DNA from: Ypsolopha sequella
Lineage: Eukaryota > Arthropoda > Insecta > Lepidoptera > Ypsolophidae
DNA: 64,000 nt
NCBI GenBank assembly: GCA_934047225.1
Contig: OW203998.1
Span: 20,289,280 to 20,353,279, forward strand
Reading direction: 5' to 3'
Each line of letters begins with the position of its first letter. The first letter of the stretch is position 1. This document shows positions 63,391 to 64,000 of this stretch, in pieces. The translations under genes were made by a program, and so were the position numbers. The notes beneath the pieces are model-generated. The model saw only the letters and a list, made by a program, of their open reading frames with translations, had not been told where the DNA came from and ran no database searches.

Positions 63391-64000
63391 TGATTTATTT
63401 TTTTATTATAAGATAGTAATAACTTGACCATCTAAAAAATACTAAATGAGCATCTAAATTACTAAGTTGGCTTCAACTAGGTTAGGTTTGGTTTCAACTA
63501 ATTATTTTTGATGCCAACTTGGTAATTTTGAAGGTGATTTTTGTATTTTTGATGGTCAGTTAATTACAACCTTTTATTTATTACATATCCCATCCGTGTC
63601 GTAAGGATAAATTAATAACTACTTGTAGAACAACATTTTGGTACTCCTTACAAAAGGGTTGGCGGTTCGTGGAAATAAGTCCTGCTCGAACCCTTTTATT
63701 TTGTAACTGTCTATCTTGCTCTAATCAACAGCTGCGCATGGAAAACCTCAGTTATGTTGAAATTTTTGCAACATTTTTGTGTAGTGTGGAAAAATTATAA
63801 TACGTAGCTGAAAACTGTTTTTTTATAATGCTGTTATAAAAATTTACAGCAAAATAGTTTTAATGATATTATTCTTCATTTTAGAAAGACGCACGTGGTA
63901 TTTATTTGGTTTAGAAATGTTAATATTTACTATCATCTAAAGTGATAATGCCGCACCCTGTTGTGGCCCTATTCCCGAACTCCGAACCTTGTTGCCTGAG
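63391..64000 (+). repeat. Spacer containing a CCTGCTC repeat copy
   Basis: At 63676-63780 GTCCTGCTCGAACCCTTTTA, TAACTGTCTATCTTGCTCTA and CAGTTATGTTGAAAT match 41885-42000. AACTAGGTTAGG / GTTTCAACTAA words repeat near 63473-63500. No gene up to the window end. Confidence 0.5.

Noticed and set aside
1..64000. tRNA, rRNA or bacterial operon features
   Set aside because: No cloverleaf with a T-loop GTTCGA box, no rRNA landmarks and no Shine-Dalgarno-led gene clusters were found by eye; the DNA is eukaryotic.

Overview
The window looks like intergenic, repeat-packed DNA of an insect, most likely a moth or butterfly. The base composition is AT-rich. There are many copies of a dispersed sequence that begins AGGGTTCCGTACC and ends in GGCCGGTTTTT, and of elements ending TTATAATATTAGTGGGAT, both of which I associate with lepidopteran genomes. 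There are fragments of RTE-type and jockey/CR1-like non-LTR retrotransposons, and PIF/Harbinger, Tc1/mariner and hAT-like DNA transposons. I found no convincing host protein-coding gene, tRNA, rRNA or CRISPR array. Every protein I recognise belongs to a transposable element and is broken. Family names are from memory; no database was searched.

Layout. 1-1468: a 24-bp satellite, 61 units with no indel and a 408-bp higher-order repeat. 1.5-9 kb: fold-back elements, two copies of the AGGGTTCCG family and a complex fold-back with a hammerhead-like motif. 9-16 kb: a CpG-rich patch, a GC-richer unclassified block, RTE 3' ends and a LINE split by a palindromic element. 16-20 kb: LINE tails and diverged repeats. 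20.4-24.2 kb: a Harbinger element with TAA target duplications, a Tc1-like element with a decayed DD34E transposase, and a TA-flanked MITE. 24-33 kb: AGGGTTCCG copies, a 27-bp tandem, LINE debris and MITEs. 33.7-34.4 kb: a hAT-like MITE with an exact 8-bp duplication, nested in a hairpin element and holding a possible captured exon. 35.5-41 kb: a mariner-derived MITE, a LINE tail and a fourfold 136-bp tandem of a LINE 3' coding segment. 42.7-49.3 kb: an RTE copy split by a MITE, repeat copies and an internally deleted LINE. 50-56 kb: MITEs, another LINE tail and a MITE carrying a 153-bp insertion. 56.4-59.5 kb: two tandem systems (about 80 bp and about 153 bp). 59.6-64 kb: more debris and a 32-bp tandem.

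The elements do not form a pathway; the shared theme is nested transposition and tandem growth of element pieces. The best leads are the indel-free satellite, hammerhead-like motifs in Penelope-type fold-backs, the captured-exon candidate in the hAT-like MITE, a three-copy unclassified repeat near 28, 45.5 and 61 kb, and a MITE with matching flanks at two sites. I do not see a new gene system, and say so plainly.
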